A stretch of 64,000 nt of DNA from Massospora cicadina (Eukaryota > Entomophthoromycota > Entomophthoromycetes > Entomophthorales > Entomophthoraceae): positions 124,001 through 188,000 of the forward strand of contig JAKSZP010000010.1 of the NCBI GenBank assembly GCA_022478985.1, written 5' to 3'. The number at the start of each line of letters is the position of its first letter. The first letter of the stretch is position 1. A program made the translations under genes and the position numbers. Under the pieces are notes generated by a model. It was not told the origin of the DNA. It made no database searches and saw nothing but the letters and a program-made list of their open reading frames with translations. Below are positions 10,600-24,499 of this stretch, piece after piece.

Positions 10600-11600
10600 A
10601 AAGTGTAGTGATAAGCGCTACTATGGCCTAATCATTACAATTATTGTGGAACATGGCTGATAATAGGAACCGCAGATTTATCAAAGTCAAAATTAGGGAT
10701 TTTAAAAAGGTTTTTTTAAAATGAGAAAGTAAAAAATGGACTGAAATCAGAATCTATTGGGGGCTTCTGTATAAAAACCTATATGAGATAAGAGAGGTAT
10801 GTATTGTGACCAGATAATTTAACATAGAAAAATCCCAAAGGACTGGCACCCTATGTAATTACAATAAGGATTCTGGTACAGGTAGGTGAGTCAAATCACT
10901 GCAACACTTTCACTAGGCGCTATCAAAGGTTTACAATTTAATTCTCAGTTTGACCCCATCTTGACAATCAGCGGCAATCTTTCTGTCAGAACCAATGGGG
11001 CATGTCCACAGGCAGGGATAATAGGGATAATTCCAGGCCAAATTAAATGGGTCTGAAACCACCTTTTGATGATGGGCTCTCCACATCCTCATGAAATCCA
11101 GAAGGCTTTGAGTTGTATACTGCGCTAAAATTTGATGTAATTGGCTCAGTTACATTTAAATTCAGCCTACATACCTTAGAGGGACTTGAAACTATTTTTG
11201 GTGAATATAACATTAGATTGAAAGGTAACTTTAAAGCTAGAAAGGCCTCTGTCTTCCACCACCTCCTTTCACAGCCCCCTAATCCTTTCCAACAACTCTT
11301 TGGTTGTAGGAAGGACTAGAAGGGGAGAAACTTTAGGTTATACGCTGAACCCACCTCTTAATCACTAAATGGGCTAAATTGCCCTTGTTGGCGAGGGATA
11401 CCAGCCTTCTTAGGCTCCTTCTTGGTTCTGTGAGGAAACTCCTTCCTGTCTAGGAATAGGGGCTGATACTAGGACTTATACCCAGCGTGTCAGCTGATCA
11501 ACTGGGTGGATTTCCCACAGTAACACAATGGTCAGTGTGTTGATAGTATGGCGTTCATCACCTAGGCGCCCTTGACACCAGAACTTTTAGTATGAGGGCG
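10600..11600 (-). repeat. Chromovirus C repeat, copy 3 (diverged)
   Basis: This stretch aligns, with many differences, to 12034-13350 and 16962-18290. The clearest shared blocks are around 11240-11440 (CCTAATCCTTTCCAACAACT, then a GGTTGTAGGAAGGACT-like block) and around 11020-11180. No pol lies between it and copy 1, so it is a solo or truncated copy. Its edges are approximate. Confidence 0.55.
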
Positions 11601-12033
11601 ATGGTATCTGAAAAGGATAACTTGTAAAGTATTTTTTAGAAGGGATTTTGATAAAAACTATAGTAAATAATGGATCAGCAACTGAACCTACTGAGGGCAG
11701 GCGCCTTATATATTATATGGGTGTGATATGGGGACAGAGTGATGGTGGGCATATGTATTAGCAATGAAAGTTCATTGGTAGATCCAATCAAGCTCCTAAA
11801 TTTTTCAGAAAGTTTAGTTTTAATTTGGAAAAAATGTTACATGATCCACTGGATCAATTGAGTGATGTATCTTTATTTTATTTGGTGCACCAGAATGAGT
11901 TCTTCAGAATTTAAAGATTCATTAGATTCTGGAGGCGACAATCAAAACTCAAAAGGTGTTTCCAAGGCGTAATGTAACCCAAGCGAGATCTGAGCTCACA
12001 CAGGCAAACGTGATCAGCTGATTTAGAGATTGT

Positions 12034-13350
12034 TGTCATGGAGCCTGCTATAATGATAAGACTAAGCTGCCATTCTGGATGAGTTACCACCTAAAGCGAC
12101 ATCCAGAATACTGTCGGTAATTTCATTAACAAGTAGTGATAGAAATTGAGGAGGGAGAATGTCACTATTGACCAGGTACAATAGAATTGGACAACATAGC
12201 TAATATTAATACCGCGAACTTCCTAATTTATAAGAAAAGATAGAAATTTCAGATTTAATCTTTATGAAGGTAAATAAAAGAATGGAGTGACAGCAGAGCT
12301 TATTAAGGGACTGATGCCTTATATATATTATTGAGAATAGAAGTGGTGTGAATTAGGGGAACCAATCCAAAATTTAAGAGATCTAAGAATAAAACATACT
12401 AATGAAATATGAAATTTTTTTAATCTAAGGTGCACGGGTGAATCCCCCACCTTCCATTCATATTACTAATTAATATTGCACTAATCATTTTAAAGACTAG
12501 TTATGGCCTGGCAGATGATTGTGCCATTTCACAGGGAGTACCCATGGCCAAGGTTAGCAGGGCTGATCCCAATTCAAATTAATTGGATTTGAGATGCACA
12601 AACCTGTTGGGGGGTCTTACTGTATTATCTTTTATGTTGTATAAAAGTATATGACTAATGATTTTAAATTGCATCAATTAATTTTATTTGCGTTCATTTA
12701 AGCCTCCAACCATTAAAGGGACCCAAACTCTTTTTACCTGGAACATAAAGTGCAAGGGAAAGGCAACATTACTGCTGGTGGTAGCCTATGGCTTCCATAA
12801 CTCCCCTACAAAGCCCTTAAATCCTTTCCACCAACTCCTTGGTGGTAGGCAGGATTGAGAGGTGGAAACTTTCAAAGGGCTAAGGGTGTCATCCACCTCT
12901 CATACACAACATGGATATATCGCCCTTGTTGGTGAAGGGGGAGCCACATTTCAATGTTCTGTGGGAAAATTTCCTGTGCAGGCTCAGGGGCTGTTCCCCT
13001 GGATTTAAATCATCTAATATCCTTAGGCAGGAGGATCTTAATCGTTAATAATTTGGATAAGCGCATTTTTTATGCTACTTAGGCAGCTTGATGGCCAGAA
13101 TGGCCAATCTTCTGGGGAAGGATGGGCAACTATAGGGTAGGCTTCAGGAATGCTTTCACCAGCGCCTTGCAATTGGAGCAACCCCTGGCACTTACCCAGT
13201 AATTTTTATATGTAGTAAACCCTTCCAAGAGACTTAATTATTAGAGAGTGGCGTGATTCAAAAGGATCCAGAGTTGCCTCCTTCTTAGCTTCCTGCGAGT
13301 TTTCCATCATTATGGCCGCTGGTGTGGATGGTTTTACATCCTTAAAGGGG
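12034..13350 (-). repeat. Chromovirus C long repeat, left copy (probable 3' LTR)
   Basis: The left edge TGTCATGGAGCCTGCT matches TGTCACGGAGCCTGCT at 16962, and similarity continues for about 1.3 kb. On the minus strand this follows the integrase remnant, so it sits where a 3' LTR should be. The right part (13315-12730, minus) contains a weak open frame starting MMENSQEAKKEATL. I cannot tell whether that frame is inside a very long LTR or is an extra ORF between integrase and a shorter LTR. The right edge is approximate. Confidence 0.6.
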
Positions 13351-13559
13351 ACATAAGGGAGGCATGGAGAACGTTGTTATGCTTTTAATGAGAGGAGAGC
13401 ATCTGGTGGAAAGCCCCATTAAAAAATCTTTCTCCACCACATGGTGACTTAAGCGCTTACCTGAAAACACATTGGAGGTGATTTATATTTGCAAGTAGTG
13501 TGTATCCAACATGCCCAAGGAGCCTACTTTAAACTTAAGGGCAGGAAGCTGCTTATAAT

Positions 13560-16500
13560 CTGAAAACTTCTTGTTTTTGTAATATCTTAGTTAAGTGGAT
13601 TGGAAACCAGATTCTGCGTATCTCTAATTTGCAACAGGCTCTTCTCATCAGGTGGAACCTCCAATAAAAGATAAAAATAGGAAATAGGCTTATATAATGT
13701 AGCTACATAGGGGGAGAAGCCAATGGAAGAGTGCGTTGCATTGTTTTAAGCAAACTTCTCCAAGGGGAGATCAGCTGCCCATACTTTCCTGAGTAGCGGT
13801 GGCATAGAAGCAAGGATACTGCTTCAGGATCTTGTTAACCCTTTCTGTCTGCCCGTCAAACTGCAGTTGATAGGCAGTATAGAGACAGGGCTTGATTTTA
13901 AGAATGGCTAACAAGGCACTCCAAAGCTGGGCTGTTAATTGGAGATTTTAATCACTCACTACTTCAGAGGGTAAGCTAAACATAGCTAAGAAATGTGTAA
14001 CAAAGAACTTAACCACCTTTCCAAGGAAATAGCTGGATGGCATGGAATGTATAAAGAGAACTTAGTAGTATTCCATATAACACCATCATAATCGCATCAA
14101 ACCCATTGGAACTAGGAAGTTCTACAATGAAGTCTACTGTTATGGAAGTCCAAGGCCTACTGACTCTTATAATGGATGCATTAGACCATCTATACCCAGC
14201 TTATCTGACTTTGCATGGTCATAGGAAAACGAAGTTTGCTACCTAAGTAGAAATATCTTTTAAAATACCTGCCAAAATGAAGAACTTCATTACCAAATCA
14301 AGACAAATTTCTTGTTATCCAGGTGACTGATTACTGGAGGGCCATGGTATTCTTTAATCACCTCATTACAAAGCAGGGGAGATACCTAGACTCTGTCTCT
14401 AAACAAAATTATCTCATCTTTAGAGTATATTACGCTTTCTTGTGGAGAAAATTTGCCAATTGATCAAACGATTCTAATCTCTCACAGCACAATGTCATAC
14501 CAGCCAACACCTGGAAATAAGGGGTACATTCAGAGCTTATTTTACAACCAAAACTGGTAGAAGATCAATGACGAGAACTTGTTAAGGCAGAATAATTGTG
14601 GTCATTCATTTAAACTCCTCCTCTCTGTGACTTAGGAAGCGATGTGACTCAGAATATATGGAAAGACATTAGATTGTCTTTAACAAGTCATACAAAAATG
14701 TAAATTGCAGAGGTCTAAAAGATATCAGGACTGAAAATGTGTTAACTTCTGCGGCACCCTCAAATACATGAGGGCTTGATGATCCATTATGTCAAACAAT
14801 TCATGTTTTACCCTTGAAGAAGGTACCACCAATGTTAAGAGACCATGTGACCTCATAAAGCTCCTTATCATAGATTGTCGATGTTTGTTCTAGGGAAGTA
14901 AACTTGCACAAGAAATATGTGACAGTGTGCTCCATTTCATCACGTTCCTGAAGTAGCATAGCCCTTACAGTAACCACAGATACTTAAATGCCACAATAAA
15001 GGCCTTGGAAATGTTGGCATGCGTAAGAACTTTGGTGGAAACAGATATCACCTTAATACATTGAATGTTTGTTGACAAGAATTCATCCACCTGAAAAGCA
15101 CATTTTTCCCCAACAGGGGTGGAGGGGTGCCATCAACTGAGACAACGCAGGGTAAACTTCTCAAAAAGACGACCATTCTCAAGGAGCTGCGAAGTTGTTC
15201 TTGTGTGGTGGGAGTGGGCCATGAAAGAATAGCATCAAGTTTTCAAGGGAAATTGCTTATCCATCTTATAAAACCAAGTTACACAGGAAAGTGACTTCCT
15301 CCTTAGGTAAATCACATTTAAGGATTTTACCTACAAATCAGTTTTCTGGAGAACAGCTGTCCCAGCTTCCAGATCTTTTACATGCTGCTCAGGATTGGAC
15401 AAATGCACCAGAATGCCATAAATATAGACTTTAAAATTGAAGTAAAGATCTCCCAGGATGGCATCAGTATATGCTGAAAAAGCTGTGAATGAATTTTTGA
15501 GGCCAAAGGGCATCACCTTAAACTGGAATATACTCCTCTTATTGTGAAATGCCATAAGACACTCTTAGTCTTTCAAGACCCTTATTTTGATTAAATGTAT
15601 TTACCATGTCAAGATTAAAAATATTTTCTAATTTTAAGATAGCTAAACTGACTGTGTGCTCCAGGGTTAGAGGATAAGGGTCATGCACAGTATTTTTCAA
15701 ATGGCCATAGTCCACACAAGAGCAAGGTTCCATCAGACTTCTGTGCAAAGTCTATAGGAAAAGTAATGAAAGACTTTAGAAGATATCCTAAATTTCTGGA
15801 GCATGTCAACTAACTAAACCTCCAGGACTTATCTTCCTGATCAGTAATGAATAAATCTGGCAGTTAATATCAATAAAGTCACCGTAATACAGAAAGCCAG
15901 ATTATACTAGAACAATGTGGGAAACTTTTAAATTTATCCATATTGATTTTTTGTCTTTATAAGGCAACAACCCAGAAGCGAAGTCAAGTGGAAGATCAGT
16001 GAAAGAGGGATTTGCAGTAATGGAGCCCAATGCTCTTGTTGGGGATAACGTATAATTGAGAGAAAACTCGCCACATAGGAATGTATTAATAAAGGACAAA
16101 AATTTAAACTATAGAATAATATTCACTTGTTGCCAATGCCACCAACCTACCCCAAGAATGACTAAAACAATAAGTCTGGAACCACTGTGAGCAGGTTGCA
16201 GAAGCAGAACTTATGCATGGAAAATAAGAAATGTCGTCTCACTTTAAAAGGTTATAGGAGCTGAAAAAACACCCAACACAGAAGATCTTATTTCAAGATC
16301 TAGATCTAGATCTTGAAAGACTTTTAAGCAAATAAAATCCCAGCCACTCCTCTATCTAGGAGGACATCAATGAACACCTTATGGGATCCCAACTGAATTT
16401 ATATAAGAAATAAAATTAGGCATGATACTGTCTATTTGCAACATCATGGGAAATAACTGGGAGGGATGTGGAAGCATCAGAATACTAACTGGGGTAGTAT

Positions 16501-16957
16501 TAGGGTGGGGGACTACTATCTCAGCCAGGTGGATTACATCACTCTCTGCCTGCTGTACTACAGACAGCAGAGGCATCAACAAATTATGAGCCATTTGGTT
16601 CCCATTGACGGCTGATTCAATAATAGAACTAGGCCACCTGAACACATGGCTGCTGGACTGGAGGATATACAGATGGAATTTCGGACAAAAAATATACATT
16701 TGTAATCTGTTTAAGAGATACCTTATAACTGGGAAAAGACAAACTATATAAATACACTTGTACCTGAAGTATAATTAGGATTATCTTTGCATAAAGATGA
16801 TCTTTTCCCGCATCATAAAAACTTGGATTAAATGAACATGGTGACTGCCCATAATCCACCAGAGCAGCAAGGATTGCGAGTTCTTCTTGTATAGTACCAC
16901 CAACGCATCACCTGGCTTAAAAAGAAGGATGGACAAGGCGAAAAGAGGGATCTCTCC
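13560..16957 (-). pseudogene. Chromovirus C gag-pol remnant, minus strand
   Basis: Read right to left, a primer-binding-site-like TGGAGAGATCCCTC (16958-16945) is followed by unrecognisable gag and protease sequence, then reverse transcriptase at 15748-15331 and integrase at about 14165-13710. RT landmarks are CVDYGHLKNTVHDPYPL (from CVDYR-LN-T--N-YPLP) and the following FQFKVMPFGLKNSFTAF. The position of the catalytic YLDD reads YIYG, so both aspartates are lost. Integrase shows VDFIVELPSSNGFDAIM and, further left, a FA-stop-NNATHSSIGFSP block. Stops and shifts are frequent. The family resembles Tf1/sushi-type chromoviruses. It is non-functional. Confidence 0.8.
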
Positions 16958-16961
16958 ACTA

Positions 16962-18290
16962 TGTCACGGAGCCTGCTGATATGTATACAACTGTGCTGCC
17001 ATTCTTAATGAGTTACCACCCAAATTGCTAAACAGAATACTGTTGGTCAGCCAACCACATGAATTTATAGAAAGTGAGAAGGGATAATGGAGCTATATAA
17101 CAGTTAATCTCACTATTTGACAACATAGCTATTAATAGACACTGAGAACTTTTTTAAAAAAATAAAAGCCCAATTTTAATAAATGAAAAGGAAAGTATAT
17201 AGTGAAGAAACAACAGAACTTGTTAGGAGACTGCTTCCTATAACATATTTGACATTAAAATGCTATGCATTAGGGGCCACCAATCCCCAATGCAGATAGA
17301 GATTCAAGGATAAAACATTACTAAAATATTAATAAAAAGTTAAATAAGATGCATTTGCAGATCACTCCACTTTCCATTATATTAATTTAGATTATTTTAT
17401 TAAATCTTTTTAATCCAAGTCACGCACTGGCAGGTGAATGAGCCATTCTGTTGGGCGCATCCACGGCTAGGATAGTAGAGATGATCACAATATAAATTAG
17501 ATGGATTTGAGATGCCCAAAATATGTTGAGATGAGTTTTCCATAACATCAACTAAGTTGGAAGGCTAGGAAATGAATACGCACCCCAAGTTCACATCAAT
17601 CAGTTCATTTGTGTTCAATTTAGGCCTCCAACCCTTAGAGTGACTCTAACCCTTAACACCTAAAATCTAACATGCAAGGAAATAGAATCCTACCTGATGG
17701 TAGTAACCTCTGGCCTTCTTCTTCCCTATACAGCCCCTGAATCCTTTACACCAACTCCTTGGTGGTAGGAAGAATAAGGTGGGATAACCTTAAGAGGATA
17801 GGCTGTCACCCACCTCTCACCCACAACATGGGCTAAATCACCTTTGTTTGTGAGGAGTTCAGCCACCTTTTTAGGCCCCTTCTTGGTTCTGTGGGGAATT
17901 TTCCTGTCCACGCTCAGGGGTTGTTTAACAGAACTTACACTTAAAAGGCTCAGAACATCCGATTTGGGGCTTATATCCATAGAATTACATACTTTGGGTG
18001 TAGCGGAGGAAGAGATAAGAATGGCTTTTGCTTGGGAGGAGGAGAACAGAGGATGCTTTTTAGACTGAGAAATATCTTTGATAAGGTTTCTAACCTTTTT
18101 AAAAAATTGGGATGGGAGGAATGAGCAACTGACCCATGCCCTTAAATTGAAAGCTGTGACACAGCGCTCATCTATCAAATGAGCTAGATCCTTTTCTTTG
18201 CACCAGAAGGTGGATTTAAGGTTAAGCCCCTTCTTTATCCTTAAAAGACAAATAATTCTGTCCAGCTGGAGGAGTTTTCCCTCTATTCTG
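16962..18290 (-). repeat. Chromovirus C long repeat, right copy (probable 5' LTR)
   Basis: This repeat starts TGTCACGGAGCCTGCT on the plus strand (the LTR end CCGTGACA on the minus strand). A primer-binding-site-like TGG lies three bases further into the element. It is a direct repeat of 12034-13350. A 150-codon minus-strand frame at 18178-17726 lies within it, with no motif I know; it includes GERWVTAYPLKVIPP. Being inside a repeat that flanks pol, it is either LTR sequence or an extra ORF of a tandem neighbour. Confidence 0.6.
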
Positions 18291-20689
18291 AAAATATTGC
18301 CCTTAGGTTGTCACACCTTGAATATTTAATAAGCTCATATATGTTTTTCATAGTATATACTATTGTCAAGTATAATTTCAAGGTGAGGCAAAAAATTCAA
18401 GTTAGATTAAATCCACTAAATATATTAGTTTATCTGCTCATATATTTTTTTAATGTGGGCTAAACTGAGATGATACTGCACCAATATAATGGGGCAAATT
18501 GAGAAATTAAATTAATAGAAAGGATGATAAATTTCAGTAAACCTACACGCACAACATTTAAATTAACCAAAAAAACATAGACAATCTTGCTAAATAGTAT
18601 CTTAATCTGAGGCATTGGTGCGCAATGCCAACAAAGTATTAAATCTTCTTATATAAATTTATCTACTGAAATCAAATTGAGGAGGTAATTGTCATTGAGT
18701 CCATACTGTACCACTGGAGCACCGCCTTACTAGCTTGCATTTAGTTTAGTATGAGTTTGAGATTATCTTATTACAACTTACTCTTGTCAGGCCTCACACA
18801 GATGGAAAAGCTTTATAGCCAAAGAGGCAAGGGGAAATGGATACAGAGATCAGGTGGTTGCAACAGCAAAAAATATTATAGAAGTTACCTCATTTGGAAA
18901 TGACTGAGGAAAAGAGAAAGCACCAAAGAAAAAAGGGAACAAGAATAATGGGACACACAATATGACAAGGTAGTATGTTCAGGAGTCTTAATGAAGATTT
19001 AAGTTGGAAATAGACTCAAACAAGGCCAAGGTGGCAAACCAAGATGGAACAGACCTAGAAATTGAAGATCTGGGTGACAGAACTTAAGAGAACTCGTTCT
19101 AATGCAAGTCACCATCCCAGGGAAGGTATGCTTATTAATATAAGAGACTTAAATTCTAGAAGCCTGTACACAACCCACCAGACTCATTAAATAAGCAGAC
19201 ATAAAAAGTAGAAGGAGATTAATAAGAGCTTTATAGACTAAAAAAAGAAACTCATGAAAATTAGTCAATGACATATATAGAAAAGTACCAACATATGTAT
19301 CATCTCCTAGTTAAATCCTCATAAACTGATGTATTAAAATATAGTTATATCCAAATGAGAAAATTGTAGTATTTCAACAGCAAAATCCATTGAAAATTTA
19401 AAAGAATATTCAAGGTGGGCTGACCTTGGGACAAATATACCACACTGAGAATTTTTCTAGCCAGTACAGGTTTCAAACTCAAAATTGCACTATCCATCAA
19501 AAATTTATTATTTGATCTTATGGTATTTTAAACAAATGTGATCTAACTGGTATCTTTGGAAATAAGCGATCCTTCTTTTTTAGAAGCTTGAGGATTAAAC
19601 CCTTGAAAACTTGGGACAAAGCATCCTCACCATCTTGGCTAATCTAAATACATTACACTATTCTATCCTTTAAGCAAAGGATGCCCCCCACTGGCACATA
19701 ATACCAAGGTCTCCCCCAACACTGTAGGATCTACTGAAGCCTTTGCAGCGGCAGTGAGTTTTACAGAGGAGGCAGTTTTTGATGGTTAGGACTCTTAAGG
19801 ACTCAATAATCAATCACCATGAAAACTTAGCTAATATAGAGCTGTCTCAATTAGTTGGAAGTAAAGGTAAGTGATGATCCTAGGATACATTCTTGGGTGA
19901 TGGCAGGTCTTTCACACCAGATGAGATTTAGTGCAACTATCTTCACTGGCTAGCCTCTACGCCAAGTAGGAAACCTGAACGTTTACTTGGTCAGCATTTC
20001 CAATAAGTCCCAACATCAGGTCAAGGGTATGTAAGGGTGACAATAGAATCAAGCTGTCAATTAGTTACCTGTGCAACCTTAGGAGAATAATCTCACTGAC
20101 AAATCAGTTGCATCCAGTATCAGATTAATGTTCAGGGGTTGTAAGCCTGTACTAGCCTCTTGTCAAATATGGTGGCCTTGTATAGCACATACTTTTAACA
20201 AATTGATGGAACCTGTTAACTGTGGAAAGGGGTTCCCAAGTTGGCGTCGGCCATTTTTAATGTAAAATAAAACTGAATCTTAAACTTTATAAATCAATAG
20301 ATAAATTCAAAATATTAGCTTTTACTTAAAAAGCCACAATGTAAAGAGAAAATTTTAGATTAGCTTGATGGAATTCTAGCAAAATTTGTAAACAAACTGA
20401 AGCGTAAAAAACTGAATAGTTTAGGTGTATGTATCTAGTTTAACAAATGGAAATAAACCAGTTACAATTTTTACCTTTGTTTTTGGTTTGTGACCGATTT
20501 TTAACGCCAAAATTATGTTTAACGCGAGGTTAGCCTCTTGAGATAAGCGTTAGTGCCTCATGCAACTAACCAATTAAACATCTGAATTAGTTTAACCAAA
20601 GTGAGAAAAAAGCAAAACAAGTAATCAAGATTGCAAAAACCAGAACTAAACTTATAATTAATATCTAATAGAAGTGTTGTAAACAAGCA
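18291..20689. other. Degenerate AT-rich stretch without recognisable genes
   Basis: No frame longer than about 60 codons has a recognisable motif. A block around 18780-19000 looks loosely similar to 22830-23130 (both purine-rich with similar word order, such as GAAGTTACCTCATTTGGAAATGACTGA against GAAGTAACTGA). This may be a pair of very old LTRs bracketing 19.5-22.8 kb. A GC-richer part at 19600-20250 may be an old pol remnant on the minus strand, but I could not place it in a family. Confidence 0.25.
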
Positions 20690-21088
20690 GAATCTCAATA
20701 ATTTGGCACCGTGAGCACACCAAGATAAAAGACAGAGTATTTAGGGGGATCAAGCTCCAAAAAGTTGATGTGTCACAGAATGTCAGGTAAGGCAATTTAA
20801 TGGTGGCCTCAAAAGCCACAGGAAAAACCCACGCTAGGGTGAGTACAGAGAGAGAATTATGAACAAAGTTTAAAAATTATACAGGCTTGAACTCTAAGGT
20901 CGCCCTTCTGGGGAGCCTCTCCCACACCATTCTTTAAGCTCTTACAAGCCTAAAGAATGGCTTAGGAGGGGCACAGCCCATCATTAAGCCCAAATTCAGC
21001 CAAAAATCCCCAAAAGCATTTCAACTCAGGATTCAGACTTCAAAATCTCAAGATAAAATGTAATAATAGGTTTAACTCAACCGTTACA
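20690..21088 (-). repeat. Old LTR related to the miniature element's LTR
   Basis: On the minus strand it starts TGTAACGGTTGAGTT at 21088. It then follows the order of blocks in the LTRs at 3853 and 5011: a stem of TGAATC-type repeats, GGGCTGTGCC, a TTTAGGCTTGTAAGAGCTTAAA palindrome core, and a shortened TATAA region. Its far end near 20690 corresponds to the TTTGGCGC...GACAAG block. It is strongly diverged and no partner LTR is seen, so it is probably a solo LTR of the same superfamily. Confidence 0.55.
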
Positions 21089-23543
21089 ACTAGTCAATTA
21101 TGACATCACCTAGTATGGAAAAATTGGTTTCTCGCCTATAGATGTTGATTGGAAGGTTTAAGCCACCTTCAATAAGTTATTTATTTGATCACAGGGTGTG
21201 TCATAAGGAAAGTTTGAAGAATCTATTCCTTGATTATGTGCAATTTCTTCTCATGGTTCTAAGTGCATCCAAGAATGTCATGACTTAGTCTGGAAGTTTT
21301 GAATTACACTTACAATGGGGCAGGCTTTCTCTTGAAGTTACTTTGAATGGATTCTCCAAAAAAGCGATAAATTAAAGTAAAAACAGGCTATAAATTGACC
21401 TAATTCTTATTATTGAAAGGATGGGATATTTATAGGTTTTGATCTGGCTTGTAATCTATCAGTGCTAATTAATTGCTGCGCAATAAAATCTTCAATCAAT
21501 TGATTGGAATGAGGATGATCGTTCTTATTAACCTTGATAGATTGAGATAAATTGAACTCTCCTTCTGATGAAGCTGGGGGAATCAATGGAGTAGAATCTC
21601 CGGAGATAAGAGAATTTGGCAAAATTCCAACACTTAGAATTATACATAAAGGTGGCTGACGCTAAGCACAATAGAGCTCCTCTTAACCTCTTCTAACAAG
21701 AAGCATAAAGTCCAAATCTTCAACAATAAATCTTCTATATTTGGAGTTATTAGCACTAAATTTAAAGGATAGACAGATTCCATAATAGAAATTATTTTAT
21801 TGTAGAATTATGGAAAGTATATTTAGTGCTTAAAGGGTTTGAAGTAAATAAAATAAGACATGATTCTTAACAGATCAATTTTTTATCATAAAGCGATTTT
21901 GCATTTGTAACTTAAATTCAGGTTCAGCAGAGTTTATATTCCTGATTTTCTCTAATCTTCTAGGTTTCTTCTGTAAATTATATTTTAAACCTCATACTAG
22001 TTTGGATATTTGGATGCTGTTCTGAGTCTAAACATAACACCTGTTTTTCCCCGGACACTTGTGGCTATTGTGTCTATATGAGTTTCTTAGTTATCTCATT
22101 TGATGGAGCTTTATAGTTAATCTGCCTCCCGTTATAGTATTATGCTCACTTCTTGGCGTTGTACAAAAATAAGGAAACTATCTTCAAATGGATTTCAGTA
22201 ATTTGTCCATCATTGGCAGGCATACCTAAAATTGTTAGTAGGGGTTCCTTGAGGGGCGTCATTTGCAACGTTGTAAGCATACTCTTTTGGAATGTCTTTA
22301 TACTGGTGCATCCTATGACGTGATGGTGACTGGATGTAAAGTTATTGGAACAGTCAGTGTGTATATAAAGGCTCAGTTATTAGGAATTTTAGTCTGATCA
22401 AATCCTATAAAGGGGACTTTGGAAGTTTTATAAGCTATATGGTTGCTGGCTGTGATAGATAAGGCCCAATTGTTATTCTGGCCAGCTATATTACTAGTAC
22501 TGATGTTAGTGTTAATAGAATTGGTGTTTTCTGAAGGGGATTATATAAAAAAGGAATTAAACCATATAGTTTTGCCTTTTACAACACCTAAGTTTGGCTG
22601 AGAGCTCTAATATAATAAATAAATAGTATTTTTAAAACTTTGACTGATATTCTCCTATGAGAAGCATAAGATTACAATACATAAAAAATTTCCAAATTAT
22701 TCTGACATAACACGGAATTTATATACAAAGTATCAGTTTTTCATACAGGTGAGCACATCTTCTTTAAGGATTTAACCCTTGCTTAATTAAACAACTTTAC
22801 ATTGATCTAGTTATAACCATAGAAGGCATATGGAAAATGTGACTTTATCTTACCATAAGACATGCGCGGCACCAGAAAGAAGAAAAATAAAAGAAGCAAT
22901 GGGAATAACCTACAGGGAAAGCAGTGACAACTAAGGACAAAGACTCTCACCCTTCCCAATGGAAGGAACTAAGTGAAAAATAGTTGGTTAGCCAATTGTG
23001 TCAGGAGTCATATGGCTGAAAAACCCACATAAATTAAAAGATAAAATGGATATTAGACATGGAAAGCATGGGGCCATCAGCAGCAGACTAAAATAGGGAA
23101 TAAAGTGGTTACCCTTGGAAGTAACTGACAAAGAGAGAAGTACTTAAAATGTACAGACTTAATGCGGCGCAAGTCTTGGTGAGGTAGTAATAATTTTTCT
23201 TAGGGCAGCGTAAGATTATTGACAGAATCAAACAAGAGTGGGGCGCCAAAACAAGAGCGAATAGACTAGAAAAAAGGGAACCATGTAGATGAACTTGTGG
23301 AGTTTACCTTTCCTTGTTAGTTCCATATATTTTGGTCCACATTCCTGAGGCAACAAATTCAAAAGTATATCTACAAATTGGCAGTAAAAATAGGATTGAG
23401 ATTTAAAATAGCAAAATATTAGGTAATCAATGATAGCGGTTTTTAAATAAAACTCATATTGTGTCATTGAGAATAAAGAGCCTTAACTAAAATATAGATG
23501 CCAATACAAAATATCAACTTTAGTAAAAAAGTCAAATCTATTT
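21089..23543. other. Degenerate AT-rich stretch; two weak coding relics
   Basis: A minus-strand frame at 21622-21410 (70 codons, rich in Ser, Pro and Asn) resembles the linker before protease in the Ty3-type elements here, but has no defining motif. Around 22290-22610 a plus-strand frame stays mostly open (it includes VIGTVSVYIKAQLLGILV) and looks like decayed protein sequence of unknown family. The remainder holds nothing I can support. Element F starts at 23549. Confidence 0.25.
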
Positions 23544-23548
23544 GTATT

Positions 23549-24467
23549 TGTTGGGATTTTTGTTTGCGAACACTATCCAGCTGCAACAAATCCCTATTAT
23601 TCATCTGTTTTATTATACTTTGGTTGGCTTACTGATTAGCAAGCTTAATAGATGTTGGAGTTTTAATGTTTTTCAAATGTTGTTTAAGATGTTCTCCTAT
23701 AAAACACTAGACTTAATCCTATTTTTTAATTCAATTCTGAACTGATGACAATTTATGGCTTGTCAGGTATGATCACCAATAATGTTTATAAATAAAATCT
23801 GGTTGTTGGTTTGATAATTAAAAATTTTATGAAGGTCCATCAGGATTATTTACCAATCAATATGGGTGTTTGGAGTTACTGAAGCTTTAAAAGCTTATCT
23901 TAGAAGTACCTTGTAGGTTAGCCTGGGCGATGAAGCTGTTGTATATGGGTAATTTGTACCATCACCTAAGAACAGCCGCTAGCATGTAAAAGTTAATATT
24001 CTGGAGTCATTTATAGGCTTTGTTACATGCATTTTTGGAAACCAGCTCATTGAGGGTCTTAATTTAGTTGTTGGTGGAAACCAACAGGTGATGAATAAGC
24101 GGAGGAATTATTCATTGTCAGTGTGACCATTTAGGATTAAAAGCATTGGCAAAAGATGCCGTTTTTATTAAGTATCAACCAAAGAGTTGAGCATTTAACT
24201 TCCCTATTTTAAAATTCCAAAAACTATCTGTAAAAGACAATTAAAAATCAGATTTTTATTATATGTTATATTTGTACTCCTTTGGAAGAGAAGGATCTGT
24301 TACCCTTTTCTATTTTCTCAGGAAGCCTGTAATAGCATACCTGAGCGGGGTTTAAAAAAATTCTAGGAGAAGACTTAACTAATTAGTTATTTTTATACAA
24401 CTAGTACTAAACTTAATTTTTGTAAAATAAGTCACAAGACAAGTGCAGCCAACTGAAAAATTCTACA
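23549..24467 (+). repeat. 5' LTR of element F
   Basis: 919 bp, ending TTCTACA. A primer-binding-site relic TTGTGCTCACTATAGGGG follows at 24470-24487, close to TGGTGCTCACTACAAGGG of element B. Confidence 0.8.
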
Positions 24468-24499
24468 AGTTGTGCTCACTATAGGGGAAGTGAGACTTT

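Noticed and set aside
24395..24420. CAACTAGTACTAAACTT as a fifth micro-insertion
   Set aside because: It shares only CTAGTACTAAA; no preceding GGGACCAT, no A run and no flanking duplication.
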